Assembly (NCBI GenBank): GCA_016212515.1
Contig: JACRFZ010000081.1
Span: forward strand, 1-43,262
From: Candidatus Melainabacteria bacterium
GTDB taxonomy: Bacteria > Cyanobacteriota > Vampirovibrionia > Obscuribacterales > Obscuribacteraceae
Length of the DNA stretch: 43,262 bases
Reading direction: 5' to 3'
The translations under genes and the position numbers were made by a program. Positions within the stretch are counted from its first letter, which is position 1, and every line of letters begins with the position of its first letter. The notes beneath the pieces were generated by a model that saw only the letters and a program-made list of their open reading frames with translations, did not search any database and had not been told where the DNA came from. Shown one piece after another: positions 1-7,206 of the stretch.

Positions 1-1
1 A

Positions 2-556
2 CTTTCCCTGGTTCTAACCGCAGGTGTAATCGGTGCATCCTCTGCCTCCGCCCAACAAGCACCCTTTGTGCCGGGTGGTACGCAGATTCAGAATGCCATT
101 CAATCTGGCGGTGTGAACATCGGTAACGGTACCCAGTGGCTTAACCAGAATGGTCTAAATCTGGGCAATCAAACCGAAATTCTCCGGCAGCACGGCAACC
201 ACAACCTCGGACTGCAAGAGCAGTGGCTCCAGCAATCAGGCGGACACAATATCGGTAATCAATTGCAAGGACTGAATCAAACCGGTAACCGCAATATCGG
301 CTCCCAAGACCAGTGGCTTCAGCAGCACGGCTCCGGTAACCTCGGCAATCAACTGCAAGGCTTGACCCAGATCGGCAACAGCAACCTCGGCATTCAAACC
401 CAGGACCTGCTCCAGCTCGGTCGCAACAATTCTGCCCTGCAACAACAAAATCTCTTCCAGCGCGGTCACTTCGACCCTACCCAGATCCAGACCGGCATCC
501 AGAATGGAACTGGCAACCAACTCGGTCAGTCCCAGAACTTCATCCAAAATCGCTAA
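2..556 (+). CDS. Curlin-repeat secreted amyloid-like subunit (5' end outside window)
   Basis: The reading frame is open from base 2. Before the first possible GTG (68) it encodes the end of a signal peptide, a hydrophobic stretch followed by ASSASAQQAP, so the true start lies left of the window. The mature part is a tandem array of about eight 15-residue repeats of the form N-[IL]-G-x-Q-x-Q-x-L-x-Q-x-G-x-x. It contains the curlin signature Q-x-G-x-x-N-x-[AG]-x-x-x-Q, for example QHGNHNLGLQEQ. Curlin (CsgA/CsgB) repeats are usually about 22 residues and form strand-turn-strand amyloid units; here the period is shorter. The protein is rich in Gln, Asn and Gly and has no cysteine. It heads a cluster of four secreted proteins. 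The likely role is an extracellular fibre subunit (inference). No CsgG-type secretion pore is visible in the window. Confidence 0.75.
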   Translation, partial: LSLVLTAGVIGASSASAQQAPFVPGGTQIQNAIQSGGVNIGNGTQWLNQNGLNLGNQTEILRQHGNHNLGLQEQWLQQSGGHNIGNQLQGLNQTGNRNIGSQDQWLQQHGSGNLGNQLQGLTQIGNSNLGIQTQDLLQLGRNNSALQQQNLFQRGHFDPTQIQTGIQNGTGNQLGQSQNFIQNR

Positions 557-612
557 ATTCCAAGGTTCTCGCCTGAGGCTCCTAGTTGAAGACCCTTAGT
601 GTTTAGGCGCAT

Positions 613-665
613 CCGTCGGTAACAAAACCCCGACGGAACTGAGAATGCCATTCCCGGCATTCTCA
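613..665 (+). repeat. Two consecutive hairpins between the curlin-type genes
   Basis: A 7-bp inverted repeat (CCGTCGG 613-619, CCGACGG 630-636) is followed at once by a perfect 10-bp inverted repeat (TGAGAATGCC 640-649, GGCATTCTCA 656-665, 6-nt loop). Neither has a U-tract. They sit between the first and second genes of the cluster, 38 nt before the next ATG. Structures placed like this may stabilise the upstream mRNA or reduce read-through, so that the major subunit is made in excess of the minor one (inference). Confidence 0.5.
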
Positions 666-702
666 ATCACTCCTACCATTTACTGAACAAACAGAAGAGA
701 TC

Positions 703-1149
703 ATGATCAAAACATTCAAACCCTTTTTTAGCTTTTTCTCGGCATTGGCTCTGACGGCTTGCGGGCTCCTATTGAACACGCTGACCGCTGAGGCACAGCA
801 AATTCAGTGCAGTAACCAGTTTGGTGCGAGCAACATTGCCAACCAAATCCAAAACTCCATCTTCTCAGGCGGAGTCATCCCGCTCTACCAGAATCAATGC
901 CTTGGTCAATTTGGTGTGGGCAATGTGGCCGCACAGTATCAAGGATCAGGTTTAATACCAGGCAACTACGTCATTCCGACCGTTCCAGGTAGCCAGGGCT
1001 TGCTTCAGTTGGGCAACAACAACTGGGCCCTGCAGCAGAACCTCAATTTGATCTTGCCTCCGGGCGGTGGTCTAAATATTTCAAACGCAGAGGCAAACCC
1101 GACCATCATCAACTCCAACACAAACACCAACTACTTAATAGGAAGATAA
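703..1149 (+). CDS. Secreted protein with degenerate curlin-type motifs
   Basis: A 148-residue protein with a clear signal peptide: MIKTFK, a hydrophobic core, then cleavage near TAEAQQ. Three spaced motifs fit the curlin consensus: QFGASNIANQIQ (about residues 43-54), QFGVGNVAAQYQ (about 68-79) and QLGNNNWALQQN (about 101-112). They are separated by non-repetitive segments with two cysteines (CSNQ and QNQC), and the C-terminus is Asn/Thr-rich. Compared with the upstream gene it has fewer, more diverged repeats, as a minor or nucleating subunit (CsgB-like) might; that role is inferred. An AGAAGAG stretch lies just before the ATG. It ends 3 nt before the next gene. Confidence 0.7.
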   Translation: MIKTFKPFFSFFSALALTACGLLLNTLTAEAQQIQCSNQFGASNIANQIQNSIFSGGVIPLYQNQCLGQFGVGNVAAQYQGSGLIPGNYVIPTVPGSQGLLQLGNNNWALQQNLNLILPPGGGLNISNAEANPTIINSNTNTNYLIGR

Positions 1150-1152
1150 GCC

Positions 1153-1572
1153 GTGCAAAAGTTAGTCTTATCAATTAGTTCCTGCTTCCTGCTGGCGCTG
1201 GCTCTAGTCAACCTTCCAATCCAGAAGGCCTCGGCTGATCCTTCTTCTGCTTCTGTGAGGCAGCCTTCCACAATCTTGTCGGAACTGCCGACCAGCGCCA
1301 CCACAAGGTCAAATGTAATCGTCACTGAAGACGGACAAACCTATGTGCAGACGGAGACCACAACCTCCAGAAATGGAGAAGTGGTGCAAATTCAGCGCAC
1401 CACCGTGTCCAGTCAGGGAAGCACCTCTCTTTATCAGGCGAGAGTATTCTGCACAAACAACGCCGGCTGCCAGACATTCTATCTGGTATGCCGAGACCAG
1501 GGTCTTTGCAACTATGAGCAAGGCTACAACTGGTTCTATTTTTTCCCACTGAGTCCATTCAACCAGAGATAA
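1153..1572 (+). CDS. Small secreted protein of unknown function in curli-like operon
   Basis: A 139-residue protein starting at GTG, chosen because AGGAAG lies about 7 nt upstream inside the end of the previous gene. An N-terminal signal peptide ends near QKASADPS. A Ser/Thr-rich linker is followed by a segment of alternating polar and hydrophobic residues (about 55-95) and a C-terminal part with four cysteines (CTNNAGC and CRDQGLC) and aromatic residues. The cysteines could form two disulfides after export. I do not recognise a family. Its position between a curlin-type gene and another secreted protein suggests an accessory role in fibre assembly, like CsgE, CsgF or CsgH, but no sequence motif proves this. 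Confidence 0.6.
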   Translation: MQKLVLSISSCFLLALALVNLPIQKASADPSSASVRQPSTILSELPTSATTRSNVIVTEDGQTYVQTETTTSRNGEVVQIQRTTVSSQGSTSLYQARVFCTNNAGCQTFYLVCRDQGLCNYEQGYNWFYFFPLSPFNQR

Positions 1573-1578
1573 ACCAAA

Positions 1579-1998
1579 ATGCATGAGAAGAAGAAGAACT
1601 TTTTCAGCCGGGCAAGCCAGCTTCTGATGTACTCCAGCCTGGGAGCAGTCCTGGCCTTAACAGCAGGTCTTGCAAGGCCTGCCGCAGCACAGGTGGCAGC
1701 GTCGTCAGCCACAAGCAGCCCTTACAGCGCCAACCTCAACAACAACACAAACAGTGCCACGGTCTATAACGTACTGCCGCAATCCAGCGGCGACTCGCGC
1801 ACCAATGTGACGTCACTTTCTTTGACTCTCTCATTTGGCTGGAGCGAAACCAATGTCTATAATCCGCCACCGGTAACCTGCCCCATCGCAGTACTGGCCT
1901 CCCAGGTACTGACCACCAGAATTCCGCAGGGTTGCCCAATTCCAGCGGTGCTAAATCAGCCACCCGGTAGCGATAATCAGGGAGGACAGCAAAGATAA
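1579..1998 (+). CDS. Small secreted protein of unknown function in curli-like operon
   Basis: A 139-residue protein starting 6 nt after the preceding stop. The N-terminus is basic (MHEKKKNFFSR), followed by a hydrophobic core and a likely cleavage site at ARPAAAQVA. The mature part begins with a Ser/Asn/Thr-rich stretch, then a segment of alternating hydrophobic residues (TSLSLTLSFGW, about residues 77-87). The tail is Pro/Gly/Gln-rich with two cysteines. No known domain is recognised. The alternating segment could be a beta strand of a surface or outer-membrane protein. It is the last gene before the terminator at 2099-2157, so it probably closes the curli-like operon. Confidence 0.6.
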   Translation: MHEKKKNFFSRASQLLMYSSLGAVLALTAGLARPAAAQVAASSATSSPYSANLNNNTNSATVYNVLPQSSGDSRTNVTSLSLTLSFGWSETNVYNPPPVTCPIAVLASQVLTTRIPQGCPIPAVLNQPPGSDNQGGQQR

Positions 1999-2098
1999 AG
2001 TACTCTTTCGCCTCTCGTTAGACCGGAAGTGGTGACAGTCGCTTTTCCTCTAGATTTCCTCAATCTGATCAAAAGCCACAAGATGACATAAGTAATTA

Positions 2099-2157
2099 AG
2101 TGAGTCAGCCGGCAGTCTCTACCTCGCGTAGACGGCTCTGCTGCTCACTATTTTTTT
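2099..2157 (+). terminator. Rho-independent terminator of curli-like operon
   Basis: A long nested hairpin (AGTGAG pairs with CTCACT, AGCCG with CGGCT, TCTAC with GTAGA) is followed directly by seven T residues at 2151-2157. It lies 100 nt after the last gene of the operon. Confidence 0.7.
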
Positions 2158-2219
2158 GAAACAAATAATAGTCGACCGGTCTACTCTCTGCTCGCAAAAA
2201 AGTAATTGCCCTCTCAATA

Positions 2220-2255
2220 GAATCTGATGGGCAGATATGTATACCCATCAGATTC
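2220..2255 (-). terminator. Perfect 12-bp inverted repeat just after rimI
   Basis: GAATCTGATGGG (2220-2231) and its exact complement (2244-2255) flank a 12-nt loop, 17 nt past the rimI-like stop codon on the minus strand. There is no immediate U-tract; a run of six T follows about 20 nt further along the minus strand. It is probably the mRNA 3' end of rimI, but could instead be an operator. Confidence 0.45.
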
Positions 2256-2271
2256 CATTCCCATTCACGAT

Positions 2272-2763
2272 TTAGCCCGGGTAGTCCATAATGACTGCGT
2301 CGCTGCCATCTTGATAGTAGGCAGGGCTGAGACCGGTTTCAGTGAATCCGAGCTTTGTATAGAAAGCTCTCGCTGCATGATTATGCGACGCTACTTCCAG
2401 ATAAACTCGACTGGCACCAAGTTGCCGGGAACGCTCCAGCATCCGCTCCATGAGCAGCCTGCCCAGCCCCCTTTTGCGCTGCTCTTCGACAACGCCCAGA
2501 TTACCTATATGGAAGCAAGTCTCGCCTTCCAGCAAGAACAAGCTGAAGCCGACAATTTCACCGGAATCCAAAACAGCAACAGTGTATTCGGCTTCGGGTC
2601 GCGTAACCAAACGTCTGATGCTGGAAGCACGCCAGGCATCACTTCCAAAGATCTGCTTCTCCAGCGCGACAAGCTGTGAAACATCTGAAACCTTTGCCAA
2701 ACGGAAAACTGCCAGAGGCGCCGCAATACCGGCTCCGACTTTAGTTGAATCAGTCTGAGTCAT
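2272..2763 (-). CDS. rimI: GNAT acetyltransferase, RimI-like (ribosomal protein S18 N-acetyltransferase type)
   Basis: A 163-residue single GNAT domain. The acetyl-CoA binding loop is visible as QRKRGLGRLLM (motif A, R/Q-x-x-G-x-G). It is preceded by the beta-4 strand IGNLGVVEEQ and followed by the motif-B region HNHAARAFYTKLGFTETG. This is the layout of RimI enzymes, which acetylate the N-terminus of ribosomal protein S18. I chose the ATG at 2763; an in-frame TTG at 2787 falls inside the U-tract of a terminator. Its leader holds a promoter of the recurrent GTATG/TTGTCAC class and a terminator, so expression may be attenuated. Substrate specificity is uncertain, as other GNAT enzymes look similar. 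Confidence 0.75.
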   Translation of the reverse strand: MTQTDSTKVGAGIAAPLAVFRLAKVSDVSQLVALEKQIFGSDAWRASSIRRLVTRPEAEYTVAVLDSGEIVGFSLFLLEGETCFHIGNLGVVEEQRKRGLGRLLMERMLERSRQLGASRVYLEVASHNHAARAFYTKLGFTETGLSPAYYQDGSDAVIMDYPG

Positions 2764-2785
2764 AATTCTAAGGGGTATGGTTGAC

Positions 2786-2827
2786 AAAAAAGAAGAGCCC
2801 GCACTTTGATATGCGAACTCCTCTTCT
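2786..2827 (-). terminator. Intrinsic terminator in rimI leader / sRNA end
   Basis: Read on the minus strand, AGAAGAG (2827-2821) pairs with CTCTTCT (2797-2791). An inner CGCA/TGCG stem supports it, and six T residues follow at 2791-2786. It lies upstream of rimI, not downstream of a gene, which is why an attenuator or sRNA is proposed. Confidence 0.6.
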
Positions 2828-2978
2828 GGTTGGCGACGTGGCAGATGAGCTGAACCGGCTAATCGTCAGTCTGATAAACCGGCTCAATAAGTAGAGATGG
2901 TACCAAAGGCACCATCTCTACACCCCAAAATCCACACGGGAAAAGCGAATGAAAGGCAGCTAATTACTTGCTTTCATG
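2786..2978 (-). ncRNA. Candidate small RNA or attenuated leader upstream of rimI
   Basis: A promoter-like element (3016-2985) and an intrinsic terminator (2827-2786) on the minus strand bracket about 190 nt with no plausible ORF. The predicted transcript is hairpin-dense. A 7-bp stem (2949-2977) lies at its very 5' end, followed by a perfect 11-bp stem (GTAGAGATGGT and complement, 2891-2921), a GAGC/CCGG stem (2847-2885), and the terminator stem. No match to tmRNA, 6S, SRP or RNase P RNA was recognised. The U-tract ends 22 nt before the rimI ATG, so it may be a free sRNA, a rimI attenuator, or both. Confidence 0.5.
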
Positions 2979-2984
2979 AAGAAA

Positions 2985-3016
2985 ATAGTAGCAGCGTCTT
3001 GGTGACAAAAGCGTAC
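2985..3016 (-). promoter_or_regulatory. Recurrent promoter element, copy F (rimI leader RNA)
   Basis: On the minus strand: GTACGCTTTTGTCAC, then, 12 bp after TTGTCA, the hexamer TACTAT as -10. It has the same geometry as copies A-E. The predicted start is near 2978, the base just before a hairpin. Confidence 0.55.
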
Positions 3017-3175
3017 GAAACTAGACCTTGAGCATTAAGCTCTGACAATCTCATCGGAGCTCAAGAGCAGGCTGCTAACCGCTAAAACAAGCAAGTTCGG
3101 GCTAGCAGACCTAGCGCCCCCACATAGTGAAAGATGCGGAGACGCTAAGCTGCCAGTCACTTAACCGTTTCCAAT

Positions 3176-3910
3176 CTACCTTTTGTTTTGCCTGGTGGGA
3201 AACTGCCTCACTCCAGTCACAGGGGGAGAAGCTTCATGACCGCTATCCTTCACAAATAGGCGAAATAGAAAGGGGTTCTTAGTAGCAATGGCGAGCAGCA
3301 ACCCGAGCAAGAGAGTAGTCATAATCTCCAGAAGGCTGGGTTTATCGCCACCGTCGCGATGTCGAGAAGGCGAATGCTTACCATCCTGACCGTCTGGTTT
3401 TCGCCCACCTTGCAAATAGCCAAACTTCTCACCTCCTACGACTACAACATTATCAAGGTGGGGGAAACTGGAAAAATCACGACCGCGCTCGCAGTAACAT
3501 CCACAGGCAATTACCTCCAGAGTGGTGGCGGGAAGCGCAGCCGCAAGATTCTCCACCGTTTCTCTTACACAGAAATTGATATTGACGCCGCAGACACGAA
3601 TGCGCGTGGGAGCCAAATTCTCGGCTTCAAGCAACTCCAGAACCTGAGAGGCACCGCTATCGGTGCCTACTTTCTCCACAGAATAGAGCTTCAGCCGACT
3701 GCCATAGTGAGAAAACGAGTTTTCCAGGGCCGGAACAAGTTTGCCGAAACCCTGATAGGTGAGAGACACTACAGTCTCCTGGTAAGCCGCAGCAAACTGT
3801 AGTTCCTCCAGCAAAGTAGCAATTGTCAAAGTCTCTCCGGCGGTGGGGAAACCCTCCTGCATATCGATAATGAGGAGCAGAGAATCTGTCGAAGGTTCAG
3901 ATTGAATCAT
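3176..3910 (-). CDS. Isochorismatase-like cysteine hydrolase with C-terminal membrane tail
   Basis: A 244-residue protein. The cysteine hydrolase fold is shown by LLLIIDMQEGF (catalytic Asp), a Lys in YSVEKVGTDSGAS and the nucleophile motif CGVNINFCVRETVENL. That domain ends near residue 165. It is followed by a polar linker rich in Gly, Lys, Asp and Arg, and a hydrophobic segment (IMTTLLLGLLLAIATKNPF, about 193-211) that should be a membrane anchor. Such a tail is unusual, because family members are normally soluble. I chose the ATG at 3910; the longer frame starts with a TTG inside a terminator hairpin. The substrate is unknown; the family includes isochorismatases, nicotinamidases and N-carbamoyl amidases. 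It may belong to the phzF group upstream, although a terminator intervenes. Confidence 0.65.
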   Translation of the reverse strand: MIQSEPSTDSLLLIIDMQEGFPTAGETLTIATLLEELQFAAAYQETVVSLTYQGFGKLVPALENSFSHYGSRLKLYSVEKVGTDSGASQVLELLEAENLAPTRIRVCGVNINFCVRETVENLAAALPATTLEVIACGCYCERGRDFSSFPHLDNVVVVGGEKFGYLQGGRKPDGQDGKHSPSRHRDGGDKPSLLEIMTTLLLGLLLAIATKNPFLFRLFVKDSGHEASPPVTGVRQFPTRQNKR

Positions 3911-3942
3911 ATGCTTATATTCAGTAAGAACAAGGAACAATG

Positions 3943-3982
3943 AAAAACTGCGCTGAAGAAGCGGAGCGTTCCGCTCCTTCAG
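3943..3982 (-). terminator. Intrinsic terminator between orphan gene and cysteine hydrolase
   Basis: On the minus strand CTGAAG pairs with CTTCAG and GAGCG with CGCTC around a short loop, followed after CGCAG by five T residues at 3947-3943. It lies 33 nt past the stop of the 139-residue orphan and should limit read-through into the hydrolase gene. Confidence 0.6.
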
Positions 3983-4014
3983 CAAGAAAGATGGTTAGAG
4001 AAAAGCAGCAACCT

Positions 4015-4434
4015 TCAGCAGCGGCTAACTACAGGCATTCCATTAACGGAACGAAGTTGCCAGCTAATACGCCCCAGACCGGCCCTGCGAGAAGCGATGA
4101 CAGTGGAAAACTCGCTTAGCCGCACTAAAATTGAGCGATCAGCAGACTTAGCCGTAGCATTCTCTACGCGAAAGCCAAAGTTGAAGTTTGGATCAGGAGT
4201 CCAAAGCACCAGCAGGTCATTGCAATCGGCTGCCTCTTCCGGCAACACAAAGGGGCTGAAGCCCTGCTTCTGTTCGATCATGCCGGCACGCTCAATCAAA
4301 GAGGGCTGCGAAAAATAGAAGCTAGACTGCACTACAACGGGCGTCCCGCAACCCAAATAAAGCATGTTCGAGTCGCTGTTCTTTCTGATTCCGGCGCTAA
4401 CATTTTGTCCAACAACCGTGAAACAACGAGCCAT
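4015..4434 (-). CDS. Hypothetical protein, 139 residues
   Basis: Translation is well supported: a perfect AGGAGG lies 5 nt before the ATG. The product shows no signal peptide or membrane helix and no family I recognise. Features include MLYLGCGTPVVVQSS near residues 24-38, a probable beta segment NDLLVLWTPDPNFNFGFRV around 72-90, and an Arg/Ser-rich C-terminal part ending in Cys. It is the third gene of a minus-strand run starting with phzF, 63 nt after the 154-residue gene. A function in the same pathway as PhzF is possible but not shown. Confidence 0.6.
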   Translation of the reverse strand: MARCFTVVGQNVSAGIRKNSDSNMLYLGCGTPVVVQSSFYFSQPSLIERAGMIEQKQGFSPFVLPEEAADCNDLLVLWTPDPNFNFGFRVENATAKSADRSILVRLSEFSTVIASRRAGLGRISWQLRSVNGMPVVSRC

Positions 4435-4497
4435 AATATCCTCCTAAATTTTTCACGCGAAAAGGAAAGGAATGGAGCGGAACAAATTGAACGCCGC

Positions 4498-4962
4498 TCA
4501 GGCAGCCAATGGCTCAGCCTCAGCGGCATCAGGGGAAGCACTTGCCGGCGACTCCACAGCTAGAGTCTGCAAACTGCGCCGGGTCTCAAACTGACGGTCA
4601 CACCAGGCGAGAAGCTGGCTTTGAAACTCCATCTTATGACCCGGTCCGATCCAGCGAATGGAGCCATCAAACCAATCCGGTCGAACACAGAGATTGAAGT
4701 CTTCAGACCGGCACTGCTCAGCTTCCAGCACGGCGATGGGAAAACGCTCGCCGCTCGCAACCACCTCGAACCAGCCGTTATAAATTCGTCCCTGCTCATC
4801 AAGGCAATAACTACCGGCGGCAAAGTACTCAAACCTGAGAATATCAGGCTTGAGCATCTCACGAATGTTTCTTGCCACCTCCTCTATATCGCGGCTCAGG
4901 TCTTCTTCTTTGACGCCTACCAGGGGGCAGACCAGGACACAATCAAAATTTGCGGTTTCCAT
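4498..4962 (-). CDS. Hypothetical protein, 154 residues
   Basis: It starts 18 nt after the phzF stop with GAGG 6 nt before the ATG, so the two are probably co-transcribed. The product appears soluble. An acidic helix (KEEDLSRDIEEVARNIREML, about 18-37) precedes a mixed beta region with WFEVVASGERFPIAVLEAEQC, and the tail is Ala/Pro/Glu-rich and probably disordered. Several cysteines (CVLVC, YCLD, EQC, LCV, WCD) are scattered without a CxxC pattern. I do not recognise a family. Confidence 0.6.
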   Translation of the reverse strand: METANFDCVLVCPLVGVKEEDLSRDIEEVARNIREMLKPDILRFEYFAAGSYCLDEQGRIYNGWFEVVASGERFPIAVLEAEQCRSEDFNLCVRPDWFDGSIRWIGPGHKMEFQSQLLAWCDRQFETRRSLQTLAVESPASASPDAAEAEPLAA

Positions 4963-4980
4963 AATGAACCTCAGAATTTA

Positions 4981-5886
4981 CTAACACCAGATAAGCGGGC
5001 TATGATTGAGAGAACAATCGGGATCATCCGATTCTCCGCCCATGGCATCGAACACGAAACGAGACGGACCGCCCACGAGTTCGCATTTTGTCTTGATGAT
5101 CACACAGTCTCCATCACCGCAATCAGCCAGGCGACACTGTGCTTCACCACCGCGCTTGGAGAGTTGCTGAGCGAGAATCAATTGTTTGCCGCCCAATAGA
5201 GGTGCCCAGTAAGGCACCAGGTTCATAAGGGCGCGGGCACTGCCCGGACACTCCCAACGTTTACGACCATGGGAAGTGAGGAAGGTTCGGTAAACAAAAC
5301 CTTCCCGCTCCCCCTTGGCGGTGACGATATAGGCTACGTAATCAGTGTTCACGAGTAGGCTAAAGTTTGGCACAAGAGAGCGCACCTGCTCCTCACTGTC
5401 AAAGACCATGATCAAATCTTCCTGACCGGCCAGATAACTCTGCGGTTCGTAGCCGGAAAACGCCTCGGACAGCACATAGCGGTATGCGGGAATCACTTGC
5501 CGGGCCGGCACCGACGGTAAGGCGACACTTATCAAACCATCCTCGGAGCGTTCAGCCCAGGAATCAAGCTGACGATGTTCGCTCAAAAGGGTAACCTTCG
5601 GCAGATCTTTCTCGATGGCATTAAGAAGCACATAGCTCGCTGCTACAGTGCCGTTACCACCAGGAGCAATGGCATCACCGGCAGGAGTATACCAGCGCAG
5701 TTCCCAGGTTCCCTCGGAGCGCTTGCGAGCAAACACGGTTTCGGGTTGATTCAAGGTCTCTGCGATATAGCTCATGGTCGCTTCCGCTATAGGACCATTG
5801 ACGATGCACACCGCTGCGGGATTACCACTACCGGCATCACCATTCACGAAGGGCGTCACAAAGTAAACATCCAATTGCAGTTTCAT
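4981..5886 (-). CDS. PhzF-family isomerase/epimerase-like protein
   Basis: A 301-residue protein with both lobes of the PhzF fold (diaminopimelate epimerase-like). Lobe 1 has VDVYFVTPFV-like VYFVTPF, SGNPAAVCIV, the catalytic Glu in NQPETVFARK and the GGNGTVAASYVL loop, where the family usually has GHAT. Lobe 2 has GFVYRTF, CPGSARALMNLVPYWAP and the RGGEAQCRL strand. The ATG at 5886 has GAGGA 7 nt upstream; an in-frame TTG two codons earlier would be too close to it. PhzF proteins act in phenazine synthesis, but most genomic homologues have unknown substrates and no other phenazine genes are seen here. It leads a minus-strand operon under promoter copy G. Confidence 0.75.
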   Translation of the reverse strand: MKLQLDVYFVTPFVNGDAGSGNPAAVCIVNGPIAEATMSYIAETLNQPETVFARKRSEGTWELRWYTPAGDAIAPGGNGTVAASYVLLNAIEKDLPKVTLLSEHRQLDSWAERSEDGLISVALPSVPARQVIPAYRYVLSEAFSGYEPQSYLAGQEDLIMVFDSEEQVRSLVPNFSLLVNTDYVAYIVTAKGEREGFVYRTFLTSHGRKRWECPGSARALMNLVPYWAPLLGGKQLILAQQLSKRGGEAQCRLADCGDGDCVIIKTKCELVGGPSRFVFDAMGGESDDPDCSLNHSPLIWC

Positions 5887-6114
5887 GGACAATTCCTCAA
5901 ATTCAAAATTCAGGACAGTTACTTCCCTTCAAACTAAAATTTCAAGCCCAAGACAGCCTGGATTAGACCACAACACAGCAAATGTGTAGTCAAACAAAGC
6001 TAAGTTAAAGGACGACTGATCCTGGTTGCTCGCGATCTCTATTTCATTATTGAAGGAAATACCTGACTCTTCTCAGATATAGGGAGCATAAGCAAGTCTA
6101 GACAGGGGAGGCGC

Positions 6115-6147
6115 AGATTAAGAGTCTACACGGTGACAAACTTATGG
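6115..6147 (-). promoter_or_regulatory. Recurrent promoter element, weaker copy G (phzF operon)
   Basis: On the minus strand: CCATAAGTTTGTCAC, then, 13 bp after TTGTCA, TAATCT as -10. The TTGTCAC core is intact but the upstream GTATG is reduced to AT, and spacing is 13 rather than 12. It overlaps the stop of the TPR gene and would give a leader of about 220 nt before phzF. Confidence 0.4.
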
Positions 6148-7200
6148 TTTGCGAGCGGTGCTAGCGTTCAATTTCTGCAACAAAGCTGCTTTCTCTTTGT
6201 AGGCTCGGTTTGTCTTTTCCGGCTCAATTGCAATGGCCCGGTCGAAATCGGCCAGGGCCCGCTTCGTATCTTTGCTGGCGCTATACAGAAGCCCCCGACG
6301 CACAAGCGCATCTACATGAGAGGGTTCTACTTCAATGACTCGGGAACAATCGGCAATGGCCTCCGGATACCTGTGCATCTTCTCTAGAAGCTCGCTGCGA
6401 AGCAGTAAGTATGCATCATAGCGAGGTCTGGCATTGACGCAATAGGAGATATCAGATAATGCGGCGGGCAAATTACCCTGCCGCAAATAGCAATTTGCTC
6501 TCAGTTCATAGAGACCCAGCTCACGCTTACTGCGATTAATCAAATGAGTGTAGTCTTCTATGGCCCGGTCATACTGCTTGAGAAGAGAATAGGCGGTAGC
6601 GCGCTTACGCCGCAACGACTTAACCTCCGGTTCTTGCGCAATAACCAGACTGTAATACTTCACCGCATCTTTATATGCACCCTGCTCCGCGCAGATGTCA
6701 GCCATTTTTCGCAGAATAGAATTGCTCTTCGGCTGATGTTTGAGAGCGCGGCTGAGCATCAACATAGCGCCGCTGAAATCTCCCTTATCATAAGTAATTC
6801 CAGCCTTAAGTGCTATGGCGGGAGCATAGCCGGGCTCAAGCAGGAGAGCCCTGTCTATATCTTTAAGAGCCTCCGGCACTCGATCGAGAAACTCCAGAAC
6901 CTGCGCTCGCCGCTCCAGATAAAACACGTTGTCAGGCGACTCTTGAACCAGCCTGGAATAATCGGCCAAAGCCAGGTCATATCTTGTCTTACCCATATGC
7001 TTAGCCGCCGACTTCTCAAGGTCATGCACATCTTTCTCCGAAAGCGCTTGCACCGGACCCACAAGAAATAAAGCAATCACTACTGAATAAGCAAAGGCAA
7101 GTCTATACAAACCGGGTAAAGCCTCAAATTCTATTAGGAAATCGTAGCAGCCTGGAAAGCTAAAGCTGCAACGTCGTGAAAAAGAGAGAGAGAAATTCAT
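6142..7200 (-). CDS. Secreted or membrane-anchored TPR-repeat protein
   Basis: About 352 residues. A hydrophobic N-terminal segment (YRLAFAYSVVIALFLVGPVQALS) reads as a signal peptide or anchor. It is followed by about seven tetratricopeptide repeats with typical spacing, for example YDLALADYSRLVQESPDN, PEALKDIDRALLLEPGYAPA, YPEAIADCSRVIEVEPSHVDA and TKRALADFDRAIAIEPEKT. The repeats form a protein-binding scaffold, probably on the outer face of the membrane. The start is uncertain. The ATG at 7200 has no Shine-Dalgarno and gives a long n-region. A TTG at 7110 gives a compact signal peptide. Longer forms would run through the promoter of the divergent gene. The partner protein is unknown. Confidence 0.75.
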   Translation of the reverse strand: MNFSLSFSRRCSFSFPGCYDFLIEFEALPGLYRLAFAYSVVIALFLVGPVQALSEKDVHDLEKSAAKHMGKTRYDLALADYSRLVQESPDNVFYLERRAQVLEFLDRVPEALKDIDRALLLEPGYAPAIALKAGITYDKGDFSGAMLMLSRALKHQPKSNSILRKMADICAEQGAYKDAVKYYSLVIAQEPEVKSLRRKRATAYSLLKQYDRAIEDYTHLINRSKRELGLYELRANCYLRQGNLPAALSDISYCVNARPRYDAYLLLRSELLEKMHRYPEAIADCSRVIEVEPSHVDALVRRGLLYSASKDTKRALADFDRAIAIEPEKTNRAYKEKAALLQKLNASTARKP

Positions 7201-7206
7201 TTTTGC

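Noticed and set aside
236..547. Minus-strand frame opposite the curlin-repeat gene
   Set aside because: It is a shadow of the repeat array; the plus frame has a signal peptide and a family motif.
2786..3016. tmRNA, 6S RNA or tRNA in the gap upstream of rimI
   Set aside because: No tRNA-like T-arm with correct 5-7-5 geometry, no tag reading frame, and the 5' and 3' ends do not pair as in 6S RNA.
3176..5886. Phenazine biosynthesis cluster
   Set aside because: Only a PhzF-family and a generic cysteine hydrolase gene are present; phzA/B, phzC, phzE and phzG are missing, and both families are broad.
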